The translations under genes and the position numbers were made by a program. The notes below the pieces were generated by a model, which made no database searches, had not been told where the DNA came from, and worked only from the letters and a program-made list of their open reading frames with translations. Positions 42,054 through 52,081 of a DNA stretch of 64,000 bases are shown one piece after another. The DNA is from Nocardia suismassiliense (GTDB lineage Bacteria; Actinomycetota; Actinomycetes; Mycobacteriales; Mycobacteriaceae). Each line of letters begins with the position of its first letter. Within the stretch, counting starts at the first letter, position 1. The stretch is taken from NCBI RefSeq assembly GCF_900269665.1, contig NZ_LT985361.1, positions 1,140,350 to 1,204,349 of the forward strand. The letters run 5' to 3'.

Positions 42054-44111
42054 ATGTCGCTGTCGCGCAGAGCCGTTCTTGCCCGAAGCGTTGCCGGTTC
42101 GGCGCCGCTGGCCGCCGCGGCGGCGGTGCCCGCCATGTCCGGCCCGCTCGGCGCCACGGCGGCGGCCGTTCCCGGTTCCGGCGGGTACGAGATCGGTGTC
42201 GGACTTTCCGACATCACCGGTCCGGCCGCCGAATGCGGAATGATGGGTTATTCCCAGCTCGAGCAGCAGACGGCGGGCATCCACCTGCGCCCGCGCGCCA
42301 GGGCGTTCATCATCGGTCACGGCGGGCGGCGCATCGTGTTCGTCGTCGCGGAGAACGGCATGATCTTCCAGTCCGTGCACCGCGGCGTGCTCGCCGAGCT
42401 GGCCCGCCGCTTCGGCGATCGGTACACCGAGCAGAACGTGCTGCTCACCTCGACGCACTCGCACGCGACCTGTGGCGGCTCCAGTAACGATTACGCATAC
42501 AACCTGTCCATCTTGGGTTTTCAGCAGCAGGTGTACGACGCGGAGGTCGACGGCATCGTGGCGGCCATCGCCGCCGCGGACGCCGATCTCGGCCCCGGTT
42601 CGCTGGCGCTCGGGCGCGGCGAGCTGCACAACGCGAGCGTCAACCGGTCGCGGGTGGCCTGGGAACTCAATCCGGTTGCCGATAAAGAACACTTTCCGGA
42701 TGCCATCGATCCGGCGGTGACCGCGCTCTCCCTTGTCAAGGGCGGTCGGCAGGTCGGCGCCATCACCTGGTTCGCCACCCACAACACCTCGATGACCAAC
42801 GAGAATCGCCTGATCAGCTCGGACAACAAGGGTTACGCGTCCTTCGCCTACGAGCACATCGAGCACGGCGTGCGCTACCTCGACGGCGCACCGGATTTCG
42901 TCGCCGCCTTCGCGCAGACCAACGCGGGCGACATGTCGCCGAACCTGAATCTGCGCCAGGGCTCCGGTCCCACCGAGGACGAGTTCGAGAACACCCGCAT
43001 CCTCGGCGAGCGCCAGTATGCGGCGTCGAAAGCCGCACTGGCCCAAGCGCGATCGATGAGCGGACCGGTCGACTCGATGCTCTGTTACATCGACCTGGCC
43101 GACATCGCCGTCGACGGCCGGTTCACCCCGGACGGACAGCCGCGGCGCACCGCCCCCGCGGCGGCCGGCGTCTCGCTCATCGCGGGCAGCATCGAGGACG
43201 GCCCGGGGCTCCCCGGCGCGCCTATCCCGGAGGGGGTGCGCAACCCGTTCCTGCAGGCGCTGGGTGGCCAGGATGCCCCCGTGCCGGCGTGGCTCGCGGA
43301 TGCCCAGGCGCCCAAAGCGATTGCCGTGCCGTTCGCGCTGCTGCCGCCGGTCGCATGGGTGCCGAATGTGCTGCCGATCCAGCTCGTCCGGGTCGGCGAG
43401 CTCTACCTGGCCGCCGCGGGCGGCGAGTTCACCATCACCTCGGGCCTGCGCGTGCGCCGTGCCGTCGCCGCCGCGCTCGGTGTGCCGCTGGAGCAGGTGC
43501 TCCTGCAGGGCTACGCCAACGCGTACCACGAATACGTCACTACCCCTGAGGAATACGACTCCCAGCAGTACGAGGGCGCCTCGACCCTGTTCGGCCGCTA
43601 CACCCTCTGCGCGTACCAGCAGGAATTCGCCCGGCTGGCAACGGCATTCGCCGCCCGCCAGGCGGTGCCGCGCGGCCCGGCACCGCGCGATGTGTCCAAC
43701 CTGCAGCCGAATTTCCAGCCCGGTGCGGGACCGGACACCGTCCCGCTCGGTCGCACCTTCGGCGACGTGCTGACCCAGCCTGCCCCGGCGTATGCCCCTG
43801 GCACCCAGGTCGCGGCCGAATTCGTCTCCGCCCACCCGAAACACAACATCCGCCGCAACGGCACCTTCCTGGAAGTGCAGCGGCAGCAGGCGTCAGGGGA
43901 GTGGGTGCGGGTGGCCAACGAGGGCGAATGGGCGGTGAAGTTCTTCTGGAGCAAGCGCGGCACGGCCGAATCCGTGGCGCGGTTCACCTGGGACATTCCC
44001 GCCGACGCCACGCCGGGGCGGTATCGCTTCCAGCACTACGCCGACAGCCTGAGTCCCGACGGCGCGCTGCACCCGTTCACCGGAACTACCAACGACTTCC
44101 AGGTCGGCTGA
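42054..44111 (+). CDS. Secreted neutral/alkaline ceramidase
   Basis: The 685-residue exported hydrolase splits ceramide into sphingosine and fatty acid. An N-terminal twin-arginine-like signal (SLSRRAVLARSVAGSAPLAAAAAVPA) precedes the catalytic domain, which opens IGVGLSDITGPAAECGMMGY. Zinc ligands are suggested by LLTSTHSHATCGG and FATHNTSM, and the nucleophile serine by TNAGDMSPNL (about residue 296). The C-terminal ~150 residues form the immunoglobulin-like domain (VAAEFVSAHPKHNIRRNGTFLEVQR... YRFQHYADS). The ATG is preceded by GGAGG. Divergence from a TetR regulator suggests induction by host sphingolipid breakdown products. Confidence 0.93.
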   Translation: MSLSRRAVLARSVAGSAPLAAAAAVPAMSGPLGATAAAVPGSGGYEIGVGLSDITGPAAECGMMGYSQLEQQTAGIHLRPRARAFIIGHGGRRIVFVVAENGMIFQSVHRGVLAELARRFGDRYTEQNVLLTSTHSHATCGGSSNDYAYNLSILGFQQQVYDAEVDGIVAAIAAADADLGPGSLALGRGELHNASVNRSRVAWELNPVADKEHFPDAIDPAVTALSLVKGGRQVGAITWFATHNTSMTNENRLISSDNKGYASFAYEHIEHGVRYLDGAPDFVAAFAQTNAGDMSPNLNLRQGSGPTEDEFENTRILGERQYAASKAALAQARSMSGPVDSMLCYIDLADIAVDGRFTPDGQPRRTAPAAAGVSLIAGSIEDGPGLPGAPIPEGVRNPFLQALGGQDAPVPAWLADAQAPKAIAVPFALLPPVAWVPNVLPIQLVRVGELYLAAAGGEFTITSGLRVRRAVAAALGVPLEQVLLQGYANAYHEYVTTPEEYDSQQYEGASTLFGRYTLCAYQQEFARLATAFAARQAVPRGPAPRDVSNLQPNFQPGAGPDTVPLGRTFGDVLTQPAPAYAPGTQVAAEFVSAHPKHNIRRNGTFLEVQRQQASGEWVRVANEGEWAVKFFWSKRGTAESVARFTWDIPADATPGRYRFQHYADSLSPDGALHPFTGTTNDFQVG

Positions 44112-44116
44112 GGGCC

Positions 44117-44362
44117 TCACAGCCCCGTCTGCGCACCCTTGTCGCCGCGGCGCGCCCCGCGCCGCTGGATCAGGAAAATCCCCAGCGCGAGCACGCCGAC
44201 CACCATGCCCATCAGGCAGACCGGCAGCACCGAAGCCCACCGGTCGCCGGTGGCCCACACCACCACGGTGGCGAGCAACCACAGCGCGCTGCCGACCGCG
44301 AGCACCGGCCGCGGGTCGGTGAGCCGCGCCGGGATCTGGGGCACTTTCTGCGTCACAGTCAT
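44117..44362 (-). CDS. DUF2530-family small membrane protein
   Basis: The 81-residue protein has two transmembrane helices (VLAVGSALWLLATVVVWATG and VLPVCLMGMVVGVLALGIFLI) and a basic C-terminal tail RRGARRGDKGAQ. The N-terminal LTDPRPVLAVGSALW motif is the hallmark of DUF2530. Its place beside a divergent MarR gene matches the mycobacterial Rv0879c/Rv0880 order. The function is unknown. Confidence 0.8.
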   Translation of the reverse strand: MTVTQKVPQIPARLTDPRPVLAVGSALWLLATVVVWATGDRWASVLPVCLMGMVVGVLALGIFLIQRRGARRGDKGAQTGL

Positions 44363-44404
44363 AGCCTAGCGGCGAGAACACACGTCGGACGCGCACCCTT
44401 CCCG

Positions 44405-44410
44405 TATCGT
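44405..44410 (+). promoter_or_regulatory. -10 element of the MarR gene
   Basis: TATCGT ends 8 nt before GTG 44419; no ribosome site intervenes, so the transcript is probably leaderless. Confidence 0.5.
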
Positions 44411-44418
44411 TCACCTCT

Positions 44419-44856
44419 GTGACAACGCCATCCGATGTTCGAGCCCTCGCTGGTGAGCTCTCACTGGCGGTGGTTCGTCTGACGCGTCATCTGCGTGGCC
44501 GCCGTGCCGACTCGCAGATTTCGCTGACGCAGCTCTCCGCCCTCGCGACCCTGTCTCGCGACGGCGCGATGACCCCCGGGGCGCTTGCCGCCAAAGAACG
44601 CGTCCAGCCGCCGTCGATGACGCGCGTCATCGCCTCGCTCACCGATCTCGGCTTGGTCGAACGCAAGCCGCATCCGACCGACGGCAGGCAGATCATCGTC
44701 TCGCTGTCCGACGCGGGGTGCGCCCTCATCGCCGATGAGACCCACGCCCGCGAAGCCTGGATGACCGAGCAGCTGTCCAACCTCACCGAGGATCAGGTCG
44801 TGGTGCTCACCAAGGCCGTCGCCATCATGAAGCAGATCGTCGCCGAATCCGAGTGA
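44419..44856 (+). CDS. MarR-family transcriptional regulator
   Basis: The 145-residue protein has a winged helix-turn-helix typical of MarR: ISLTQLSALATLSRDGAMTPGALAAKERVQPPSMTRVIASLTDLGLVERKPHPTDGRQIIVSLSDAGCALI. The wing carries the conserved DGRQ. The C-terminal helix (VVLTKAVAIMKQIV) forms the dimer interface. It starts at GTG 44419 and is divergent from the DUF2530 gene. Its targets and ligand are unknown. Confidence 0.92.
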   Translation: MTTPSDVRALAGELSLAVVRLTRHLRGRRADSQISLTQLSALATLSRDGAMTPGALAAKERVQPPSMTRVIASLTDLGLVERKPHPTDGRQIIVSLSDAGCALIADETHAREAWMTEQLSNLTEDQVVVLTKAVAIMKQIVAESE

Positions 44857-44884
44857 CCTTGCCCGGCCGGTGCTTTCGCCGGTG

Positions 44885-45286
44885 CTAGCGGGCGCCGAAC
44901 GGCTGGTCGCTGTCCACGATGTCGCGCCCGAGCGGGAACAGCGACAGCGGGATCAGCTTCAAATTGGCCCAGCCGAACGGGATTCCGATGATCGAGATGA
45001 ACAGCGGAATGCTGGTGAGCAGGTGGCCGAGCGCCAGCCACCAGCCCGCGACGACGACCCAGATGATGTTGCCGATCAGCGACCCCGTGCCCGCGCCCGG
45101 CTTCTCCACCGTGGTCCGGCCGAACGGCCACAGCGCGTACGCCGCGATCCGGAACGACGCGATGCCCCACGGAATCGTGATGATGAGAATGCAGCAGATG
45201 ATCCCGGCCAGGATGTAGCCCAGTGCCATCCACAACCCGACGAACACCAGCCAGAGAACGTTGAGGACGAGCTGAATCGGCTTCAT
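44885..45286 (-). CDS. YccF-domain membrane protein
   Basis: The 133-residue protein contains two tandem YccF repeats. Each has a helix followed by a conserved short motif: ILIITIPWGIASFRIAAYALWPFGRT and LFISIIGIPFGWANLKLIPLSLFPLGRDIV. About four hydrophobic helices are predicted. The IPWG/IPFG and PFG/PLGR motifs are diagnostic. The function is unknown. The start at ATG 45286 has CATGCT 7 nt upstream, compatible with a leaderless message. Confidence 0.88.
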   Translation of the reverse strand: MKPIQLVLNVLWLVFVGLWMALGYILAGIICCILIITIPWGIASFRIAAYALWPFGRTTVEKPGAGTGSLIGNIIWVVVAGWWLALGHLLTSIPLFISIIGIPFGWANLKLIPLSLFPLGRDIVDSDQPFGAR

Positions 45287-45360
45287 GCCCACCAGCATGC
45301 CAGCAGAGCGGCGATCCGGACATTTCTCCTCGATCACAGTTCGCCGCTCGACGGCCTGAC

Positions 45361-46566
45361 TCAGAAGAACCAGCCCAGTACGGCGTCGCGGTCGGTGCCG
45401 AAGGCTGCTTCGAGGGCGTGCAGGTGGTTGGTGTCCTTGGCCTGCAGGCGGTTTGCGGCGGCGAACACCCGAGCGGGGTAGGCACCGAGGTACATGCTGC
45501 CCAGGACGTCGATGCCGAGTTCGATATCGGCGGACCCGGTTGTGGGCGCGCACTCGGCGATGCCGTCGCGCACGGTGAGCGCGAACGTGCCGCCTGCCTC
45601 GCGGAACGGATCGGTCACCGCGAGTACCAGATCCAGGTCCCGCTGATAGGTGCGGGCCGTGAGCGCCGCGGGAATGTCCATGAGCCGCAACCACAGTCCG
45701 TCATAGCGTCCGGTGGTTCGCACCAGCCGAGTGTCGGTCAGCAGGTAGGGCAGCGGGTCGTTGTCGCTGAGCGTGGCCGACACCTGCTTGACCAGATCGA
45801 GCCCGAGCAGCGCCCGCCAGAGCGCGGCATGGGCTTCGGTGGTCACCGCGCGCAGCTCGACCACGTCGACGTCCATGCCGGTTTCGCGGTAGTGGTAGCG
45901 GTACAGGGCATAACCATCCGGGTGGGTGAATACGAAAAGGCTGGTGCCACCGCGCCGGGAACGTTCCGCGTCGGCGAACAGCCCGGCCCAGGAGGCGTCC
46001 GGGCGCACCTGCGCGGCGGGCACGAGCCTGCGCCACCGGTCGTACACGGCCTTGATGTGCTCGGCGACCTCGTCCGGCGCCGCCAGGTCGACACCGCCCG
46101 GATCCGGGGCGGTCGGCCGGAATTCGGCGAAGCGGCGATCGAGGGTGACCGCGTTCTCGCGCACCGTCGGGCCGTAACCGAAGCGTCCGTAGATGGTGGC
46201 TTCGCTCGCGGTGAAGATGGTCAGCGGCAGCCCGGCCGCCTCGGTGCGGCGATGCTGCTCGGTGTACATCGCGCGCAGAATCCCGCGCCGCCGATGCGTC
46301 GGCGCTACCCCGACCGCCGCGATTCCGCAGGCGTCGACCGCCCGTTCGCCGGGCACGGTCACCGTCATGGTCCTGGACTGCACGTGTCCGACGATGCGCG
46401 CGCCGTCCGCCGCCACGATCGCGTCCTCCGGTGGGAACAGCTGCCGGTAGCGGTCGAGCTCGTCGTTGTCCGGTCGACCGCCGAAGGAGGTGGCCACCAG
46501 CGTCCGGATCGCGGTCGCGTCCTCGGGGGTGGCCGATCGAATGGTGATGCCGTGCGTCAGCGTCAT
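45361..46566 (-). CDS. eis: Eis-family GNAT N-acetyltransferase
   Basis: The 401-residue protein consists of two GNAT-type domains and a C-terminal sterol-carrier-like domain, the three-part layout of Eis. The acetyl-CoA site is in IAAVGVAPTHRRRGILRAMYTEQHRR, followed by LTIFTASEATIYGRFGYGPTV, which carries the catalytic tyrosine. The chain ends in Phe (GWFF), matching the C-terminal carboxylate used in Eis catalysis. Mycobacterial Eis acetylates aminoglycosides and host or bacterial amines. Whether this homologue has those substrates is unknown. I start at ATG 46566, the beginning of the GNAT fold. Confidence 0.9.
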   Translation of the reverse strand: MTLTHGITIRSATPEDATAIRTLVATSFGGRPDNDELDRYRQLFPPEDAIVAADGARIVGHVQSRTMTVTVPGERAVDACGIAAVGVAPTHRRRGILRAMYTEQHRRTEAAGLPLTIFTASEATIYGRFGYGPTVRENAVTLDRRFAEFRPTAPDPGGVDLAAPDEVAEHIKAVYDRWRRLVPAAQVRPDASWAGLFADAERSRRGGTSLFVFTHPDGYALYRYHYRETGMDVDVVELRAVTTEAHAALWRALLGLDLVKQVSATLSDNDPLPYLLTDTRLVRTTGRYDGLWLRLMDIPAALTARTYQRDLDLVLAVTDPFREAGGTFALTVRDGIAECAPTTGSADIELGIDVLGSMYLGAYPARVFAAANRLQAKDTNHLHALEAAFGTDRDAVLGWFF

Positions 46567-46717
46567 CGTTGCACCCTGCCACGCCGCGACACCGCGCCGC
46601 ACTCGAATTTCGGCGGGCGCACGAGCGGCCTTCGCCAACCGCCTGCACGCGCCTCCCCACCGGCGGAAATCACACCTGTTCCGGTGTTTGTCCGGTTCAC
46701 CCGGCAGGATGTAGCCC

Positions 46718-47518
46718 GTGGCCGAAGTGATCGATATCGACGACCCCGCCGACCCGCGGGTCGATGACTTCCGCGACCTGAAGTCCGCCGACCGCCGACC
46801 CGATCTGCCCGGCCGGAAGGGCCTGGTGATCGCGGAGGGTGTGGTGGTCGTGCAGCGGATGCTGGACTCCCGGTTCGCACCGACCGCGTGGCTCGGCGTG
46901 GAGAAGCGCCGCGAAGAACTCGCGGACGATCTCGTCGCCGTCGACGTGCCCTACTACCGCGCCTCGGCCGAGGTGATGGCCGAGGTGGTCGGCTTCCACC
47001 TCAACCGCGGTGTGCTCGCCGTCGCGCGCAGGCCTGCGCCACTGGAGCTGGACGAGGTACTCGACAAGGCGAGCACGGTGGCCGTGCTGGAGGGCGTCAA
47101 CGATCACGAGAACATCGGTTCGATGTTCCGCAACGCGGCCGGTCTCGGCGCGGCGGCCATCCTGTTCGGTGACCGGTGCGCCGACCCGCTGTATCGGCGG
47201 GCGGTGCGGGTGTCCATGGGCCACGTGCTGCGCGTTCCGTTCGCTTCCGTCCCCGACTGGCCGGACGGTCTGGATATACTGCGGCGCAAGGGGTTCCAGA
47301 TCATCGCACTCACGCCGAACCCGGCGGCGGTGAATCTGGCCACGGCGATGACGGGGGAGCGGGTGGCACTGCTGCTCGGTGCCGAAGGACCGGGTTTGAG
47401 CGAGGACGCGATGCGAGCCACCGACGTGCGGGCGCGCATCCCGATGTCACCCGGCACCGACTCGCTCAACGTCGCCACCGCAGCCGCGATGGCTTTCTAT
47501 GAGCGGGTACGGATGTGA
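46718..47518 (+). CDS. TrmH/SpoU-family RNA 2'-O-methyltransferase
   Basis: This 266-residue SAM-dependent enzyme has an N-terminal substrate-binding domain (GLVIAEGVVVVQRMLDSRF). Its C-terminal SPOUT knot domain has motif 1 NDHENIGSMFRNAAGLGAAAILF, motif 2 LLLGAEGPGLS and motif 3 IPMSPGTDSLNVATAAAMAFYE. It probably methylates a ribose in 23S rRNA or tRNA. It starts at GTG 46718, and its stop codon overlaps the GTG start of the DUF2537 gene (GTGA). This matches the Rv0881-Rv0882 order in mycobacteria. Confidence 0.93.
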   Translation: MAEVIDIDDPADPRVDDFRDLKSADRRPDLPGRKGLVIAEGVVVVQRMLDSRFAPTAWLGVEKRREELADDLVAVDVPYYRASAEVMAEVVGFHLNRGVLAVARRPAPLELDEVLDKASTVAVLEGVNDHENIGSMFRNAAGLGAAAILFGDRCADPLYRRAVRVSMGHVLRVPFASVPDWPDGLDILRRKGFQIIALTPNPAAVNLATAMTGERVALLLGAEGPGLSEDAMRATDVRARIPMSPGTDSLNVATAAAMAFYERVRM

Positions 47519-47799
47519 ATTACCCGTCGTATCGAGGTCCGACCCCGTGGGGCGCCGGCGTCGGCGTCGCGGTCATGGTCGCGCTGCTGGCGACTGTCGC
47601 GGTGTTCTCCTTCGGTCGTGCGCTCGCCGAGGTGCATCCGCTGCTCGCGGTGGCGGTGAACCTGATCGCGGCGGGCGGCGCCGCGCCGACTGCCTGGCGG
47701 ATGCGGTGGGCGCCGGTGACCAGGTGGGTGGTCGGCGGTGGTGCGGCGGGCGTGCTGCTGGGGTGGGTGGCGTTGCTGATCAACGGGTTAGCGGGCTGA
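47515..47799 (+). CDS. DUF2537-family membrane protein
   Basis: The 94-residue protein has three hydrophobic segments (about 13-33, 42-58 and 70-92) with the conserved TPWGAGVGVAVMVALLATVAVFSFGRAL start and VTRWVVGGGAAGVLLGWVALL end. It starts at a GTG overlapping the stop codon of the methyltransferase, so it is translationally coupled. The function is unknown. It is convergent with the DUF6928 gene, 7 bp away. Confidence 0.8.
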   Translation: MNYPSYRGPTPWGAGVGVAVMVALLATVAVFSFGRALAEVHPLLAVAVNLIAAGGAAPTAWRMRWAPVTRWVVGGGAAGVLLGWVALLINGLAG

Positions 47800-47806
47800 G
47801 ACGTGG

Positions 47807-48550
47807 TCAGGACACCCGGTCGTGCCCGCGTAGCCAGCTGAACAGGCCGCGTTTGGGGCGCACGCTGTCCGGCTCGTGTCGCGGTGGGGCGAGGGTGGCC
47901 GGGTCGGGCGCTTGGCCTTTCGGATACAGCGTGAAGCCGCACACCGCGACGTCGCCGGGGACCAGCGCGCCCTCGGCGGCGGGGGCGCGGTAGTGGAAGC
48001 CGAGCCACTCGTTGTTGGCGGCGTCGGCGAAATCGGGTGGGTCGAACGGCAGCGTCTGCGGGTCGGGCAGCTCGCCCGCGTGCCAGCGCACCGGATGTTC
48101 GCCCGCCCAGTACGGGCGCTCCCAGACCAGCGGCAACCCCTCGTCCTCCAGGATGTTCACCCGGCTGGAACTGAACGCCCTGCGGAACTCGCCACGCTCC
48201 CAATGCGCGAACGCACCCCAGCCATGCGCGGTGTCGAAGGACACCAGATAGGTGTGCTCGGAGGCCAGCGGGCGAACCAGCAACTCCGGCAGCTCGGTCG
48301 GGTGGATGCGGGCGGCCTGCGCCGAACACACCACCGTCACACCGGGATAGCAACCGATGTACACCTCGTCGAGGTCCGGACCCGCACAGCCCGCGAGCGT
48401 GCCGACCATGATCGGCAGCACGTCCCGGTCGCTGTGCAGCTGTTTCGCAAGCGCCAGTGCGGCATCGGGATCCGGATCATGGTTGGCGCGCAGTACCGTC
48501 AACGGATCGGGTGCGTCGACGTACCAGAGCGACGAAGCTTTCGATAGCAT
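47807..48550 (-). CDS. DUF6928-family protein of unknown function
   Basis: The 247-residue soluble protein begins MLSKASSLWYVDAPDPLTVLRANHDPDPDAALALAKQL and includes GCYPGVTVVCSAQAARIHPTELPELLVRPL and LVSFDTAHGWGAFAHWERGEFRRAFSSSRVNILEDEGLPLVWERPYWAGEH. These blocks match the actinobacterial family annotated DUF6928. No catalytic motif is obvious. The start is fixed at ATG 48550 by a GGGAGGT ribosome site 8 nt upstream. A 7-bp dyad lies about 70 bp upstream. Confidence 0.7.
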   Translation of the reverse strand: MLSKASSLWYVDAPDPLTVLRANHDPDPDAALALAKQLHSDRDVLPIMVGTLAGCAGPDLDEVYIGCYPGVTVVCSAQAARIHPTELPELLVRPLASEHTYLVSFDTAHGWGAFAHWERGEFRRAFSSSRVNILEDEGLPLVWERPYWAGEHPVRWHAGELPDPQTLPFDPPDFADAANNEWLGFHYRAPAAEGALVPGDVAVCGFTLYPKGQAPDPATLAPPRHEPDSVRPKRGLFSWLRGHDRVS

Positions 48551-48619
48551 TTCCGGCACCTCCCGATGGTTGCACGAATCAGCTCCGCGAACTTCGAGCA
48601 ACGCACGGGGTTTCGAACA

Positions 48620-48638
48620 ATTCACCGCTGTGGTGAAT
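48620..48638. promoter_or_regulatory. 7-bp dyad upstream of the DUF6928 gene
   Basis: ATTCACC (48620-48626) and GGTGAAT (48632-48638) are perfect inverted half-sites 5 bp apart. They lie in the otherwise featureless 48551-48775 interval, upstream of the minus-strand DUF6928 gene. It is a candidate operator. Confidence 0.35.
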
Positions 48639-48775
48639 CACCCGACGCCGTCGCGCGCAGTCGACAACACACCAAAAAATCTACTCGCCTCGAGCCCGTC
48701 CAGGCGCACCTTCCGCTGCTGAACACGCTGGGGAACCAGCTATCCGGTCGCGCGCAATGCTGCGGGGTAACTGAC

Positions 48776-48805
48776 GAAGGCACGCCACCGTGGTGGCGTG
48801 CCTTC
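48776..48805 (-). terminator. 14-bp hairpin terminator of sepH
   Basis: GAAGGCACGCCACC (48776-48789) pairs perfectly with GGTGGCGTGCCTTC (48792-48805) around a 2-nt loop, 26 bp past the sepH stop. Confidence 0.8.
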
Positions 48806-48831
48806 TTGTCGTTCGGCTTTGCGGGTCTTGC

Positions 48832-49902
48832 TCAGTGGCCCGAGCTGCGGACTCCGAGCAGGACGTCCTCCCAGGACGGCATGGGTGCCTTGCCGCGCTT
48901 GGTGCGGGCCGGCTTGGCCGTCGTCTTGCCGTTGGCGGCCGGCTTGGCCGGTTCCTCGGCGGCGGGCTTCGTCGACGCGGCGGGCGCGGGCGGAGCGGTT
49001 TCGGCGGGGGGCTCGGCCGGCGGAGTCGGGGCCGGCGCGGTGGGCGCGGGCGCCGGGCTCGACGCGGCGGGCGTCGTCGTGGTTGCGGCAGTGGGGGTTG
49101 CGGTCGCGCCCGCGGTGATGGCGGGGGTGCTGCTGCCACCGGCCGCGACGGCGCGCTGCTCGTAGTACTCGTCCAGGGTGGGCTGGCTCTGCCGGGCCGC
49201 GGGGCGCGCTGGCGGCGCCGACGGAGTGGGGCGTGGCTCGACCACCGGCTCCGGCTGCGGCGCGGGTGCGGCCACCTCGGGCTCGGCGGGCAGGATCGTC
49301 GCGAGACCGCGTAGCGCTCGGCCGAAGTCGGGATCGATCAGGTCGGAGGCGGGATCGTCGAGCGGGGAGACCGAGCCGCCGTGCGCGTCGGGCTGGTAAC
49401 GCCAGTGCGCGGCGATCTCGGAACGCCCGTTCTGCCACTGCAATTGGGCGACCCAGAAGCCTTTTTCGTCTTTCCAGGCGTCCCATTCGGCGCCTTCGAT
49501 GTTGTGCCCGCGCTCGGTGAAGGCGGCGGTGACGACATCGATGAGGGTTTCCACGGCGGGGCCGTCGGGGCGGACGGGATGCGCCTTCTGCGCGAGTTCG
49601 GCGGCGCGGGCACGCTCCAGCAACACCGGGTAGGCGAACCGCTCGACGCGGCTGGCCGGCATGCCGGATTCTTCGGTGACCTGGTCGACGGAGGCACCGG
49701 CCCGGATCCGAGCCTGGATATCGCGAGGACGCATAGTTGCTTCCATTTCGATCTCTATCTGGCCGAATCGGGCAAGGTCTCCGCGTGCTGCGGCTCGTAG
49801 CTTGTCGTCGGCGGGAAGCCGGTACTTCGCTCCGGACTCGGTGTCGATACACACGATGTGCGTGGAGTCGGGCGTCACCCCGATCACTCGAAGTTCACGC
49901 AC
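48832..49902 (-). CDS. sepH: Septation protein SepH (DUF3071)
   Basis: This 356-residue actinobacterial cell-division protein binds FtsZ and promotes Z-ring assembly in Streptomyces and mycobacteria. The N-terminal DUF3071 domain is clear (about 1-165: RELRVIGVTPDSTHIVCIDTESGAKYRLPADDKLRAAARGDLARFGQIEIEMEATMRPRDIQARIRAGASVDQVTEESGMPASRVERFAYPVLLERAR), including its helix-turn-helix-like segment. A long Pro/Ala-rich disordered linker follows. The conserved C-terminal tail KAPMPSWEDVLLGVRSSGH is at the end. GTG 49902 is preceded by AAGGAGGTAAC. It corresponds to Rv0883c. Confidence 0.95.
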   Translation of the reverse strand: MRELRVIGVTPDSTHIVCIDTESGAKYRLPADDKLRAAARGDLARFGQIEIEMEATMRPRDIQARIRAGASVDQVTEESGMPASRVERFAYPVLLERARAAELAQKAHPVRPDGPAVETLIDVVTAAFTERGHNIEGAEWDAWKDEKGFWVAQLQWQNGRSEIAAHWRYQPDAHGGSVSPLDDPASDLIDPDFGRALRGLATILPAEPEVAAPAPQPEPVVEPRPTPSAPPARPAARQSQPTLDEYYEQRAVAAGGSSTPAITAGATATPTAATTTTPAASSPAPAPTAPAPTPPAEPPAETAPPAPAASTKPAAEEPAKPAANGKTTAKPARTKRGKAPMPSWEDVLLGVRSSGH

Positions 49903-50103
49903 CGTTACCTCCTTACCGCGTCGACTCGCGACACCGCCCACTTTCCGAAACAGTAGTGCACTTCTGGGATCCGTGGGGCGAGACACGCGGGGCGGAAATC
50001 TCTGTGCAGACTCCCGCACCCCGCTAATCTGCTCTGTTCGACTTGGCGCAGCACCGGAAGCGGCGTGTCGATTGTGGCGTGTCGCGCTCGGATTCGGCTG
50101 TCG

Positions 50104-51381
<1,278 letters not shown>

Positions 51382-51382
51382 C

Positions 51383-51388
51383 TAACCT
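51383..51388 (+). promoter_or_regulatory. -10 element of the duplicated beta-domain gene
   Basis: TAACCT ends 8 nt before ATG 51397, compatible with a leaderless transcript. Confidence 0.45.
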
Positions 51389-51396
51389 TTGCGCCC

Positions 51397-52074
51397 ATGA
51401 ACATGGCGCCGGCTAACTCGGGGTGGCGATTGCTCGGTCGACGACCACGGACCTTCGGGCCGCGCATCGGCGCGATGTCCGACAGCGCGCGCCGGGAGTT
51501 GCTGCTACACGGCACCCTCGGTTCGGCAACCATCCTCGGCGTGCGGCCGAGCAACAAAGCGGTCGCGGGCGAGCACGACGCGGACGGCTCGTCGCCGTGT
51601 CAGGTGTTCTGGGTGCGGGTCGAGGTCGACGGGATGGCGCCGTACGAGGCCAGGGTGCGGCAGCGGGTATCCGCGGCGAACCTGGAGTGGATGCAGCCGG
51701 GCGATGTCGTGTGCTGCCGGGTCGACCCGGGCGACCGGGATCGCTTGGTGCTGTACGTGCCCGATTTCGCGGAGACCGGCCGGGTCAGCGTCGCGAAGAT
51801 TCTCGCCGACGGCCGCCGCGCCGACGCGACGGTGCTCGCCGCGGCCCCGGTCGCCGCGGACTACGTCGGCCGCGACGATCCGGTGCTGCGCCTCGACCTC
51901 GAACTGCGCGCGTGGGACGAGCCGGCCCCGTGGCTGGTCCGGCTCGTGCAACCGGTTCCGCTGCCCGCGATCGGCCTGATCGATCTGGGCCAGCACCTGG
52001 AGGTCGCCTTCTTCACCGTCGATCACGGCGAGTCGGTGGCCGTCGACTGGGACGCCTCCCTCGGCGAGGACTGA
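51397..52074 (+). CDS. Unknown soluble protein with an apparent internal duplication
   Basis: I do not recognise this 225-residue protein. There is no signal peptide or membrane helix. Two segments look like copies of one beta-rich unit. The first (about 38-125) contains SATILGVRPSNK, VFWVRVEVDGMAPYEARVRQRV, LEWMQPGDVVCCRVDPGD. The second (about 140-222) contains DATVLAAAPVAADYVG, LRLDLELRAWDEPAPWLVRLVQPV, IDLGQHLEVAFFTVDHG. The pattern suggests a small OB- or DUF3592-like fold, but this is only impression. It is divergent from serC and convergent with the deacetylase gene. Confidence 0.7.
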   Translation: MNMAPANSGWRLLGRRPRTFGPRIGAMSDSARRELLLHGTLGSATILGVRPSNKAVAGEHDADGSSPCQVFWVRVEVDGMAPYEARVRQRVSAANLEWMQPGDVVCCRVDPGDRDRLVLYVPDFAETGRVSVAKILADGRRADATVLAAAPVAADYVGRDDPVLRLDLELRAWDEPAPWLVRLVQPVPLPAIGLIDLGQHLEVAFFTVDHGESVAVDWDASLGED

Positions 52075-52081
52075 CCCGGCC

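Noticed and set aside
41715..43844. 709-codon open frame on the minus strand
   Set aside because: It is antisense to the ceramidase, whose domains are unambiguous. The minus translation has no recognisable motif.
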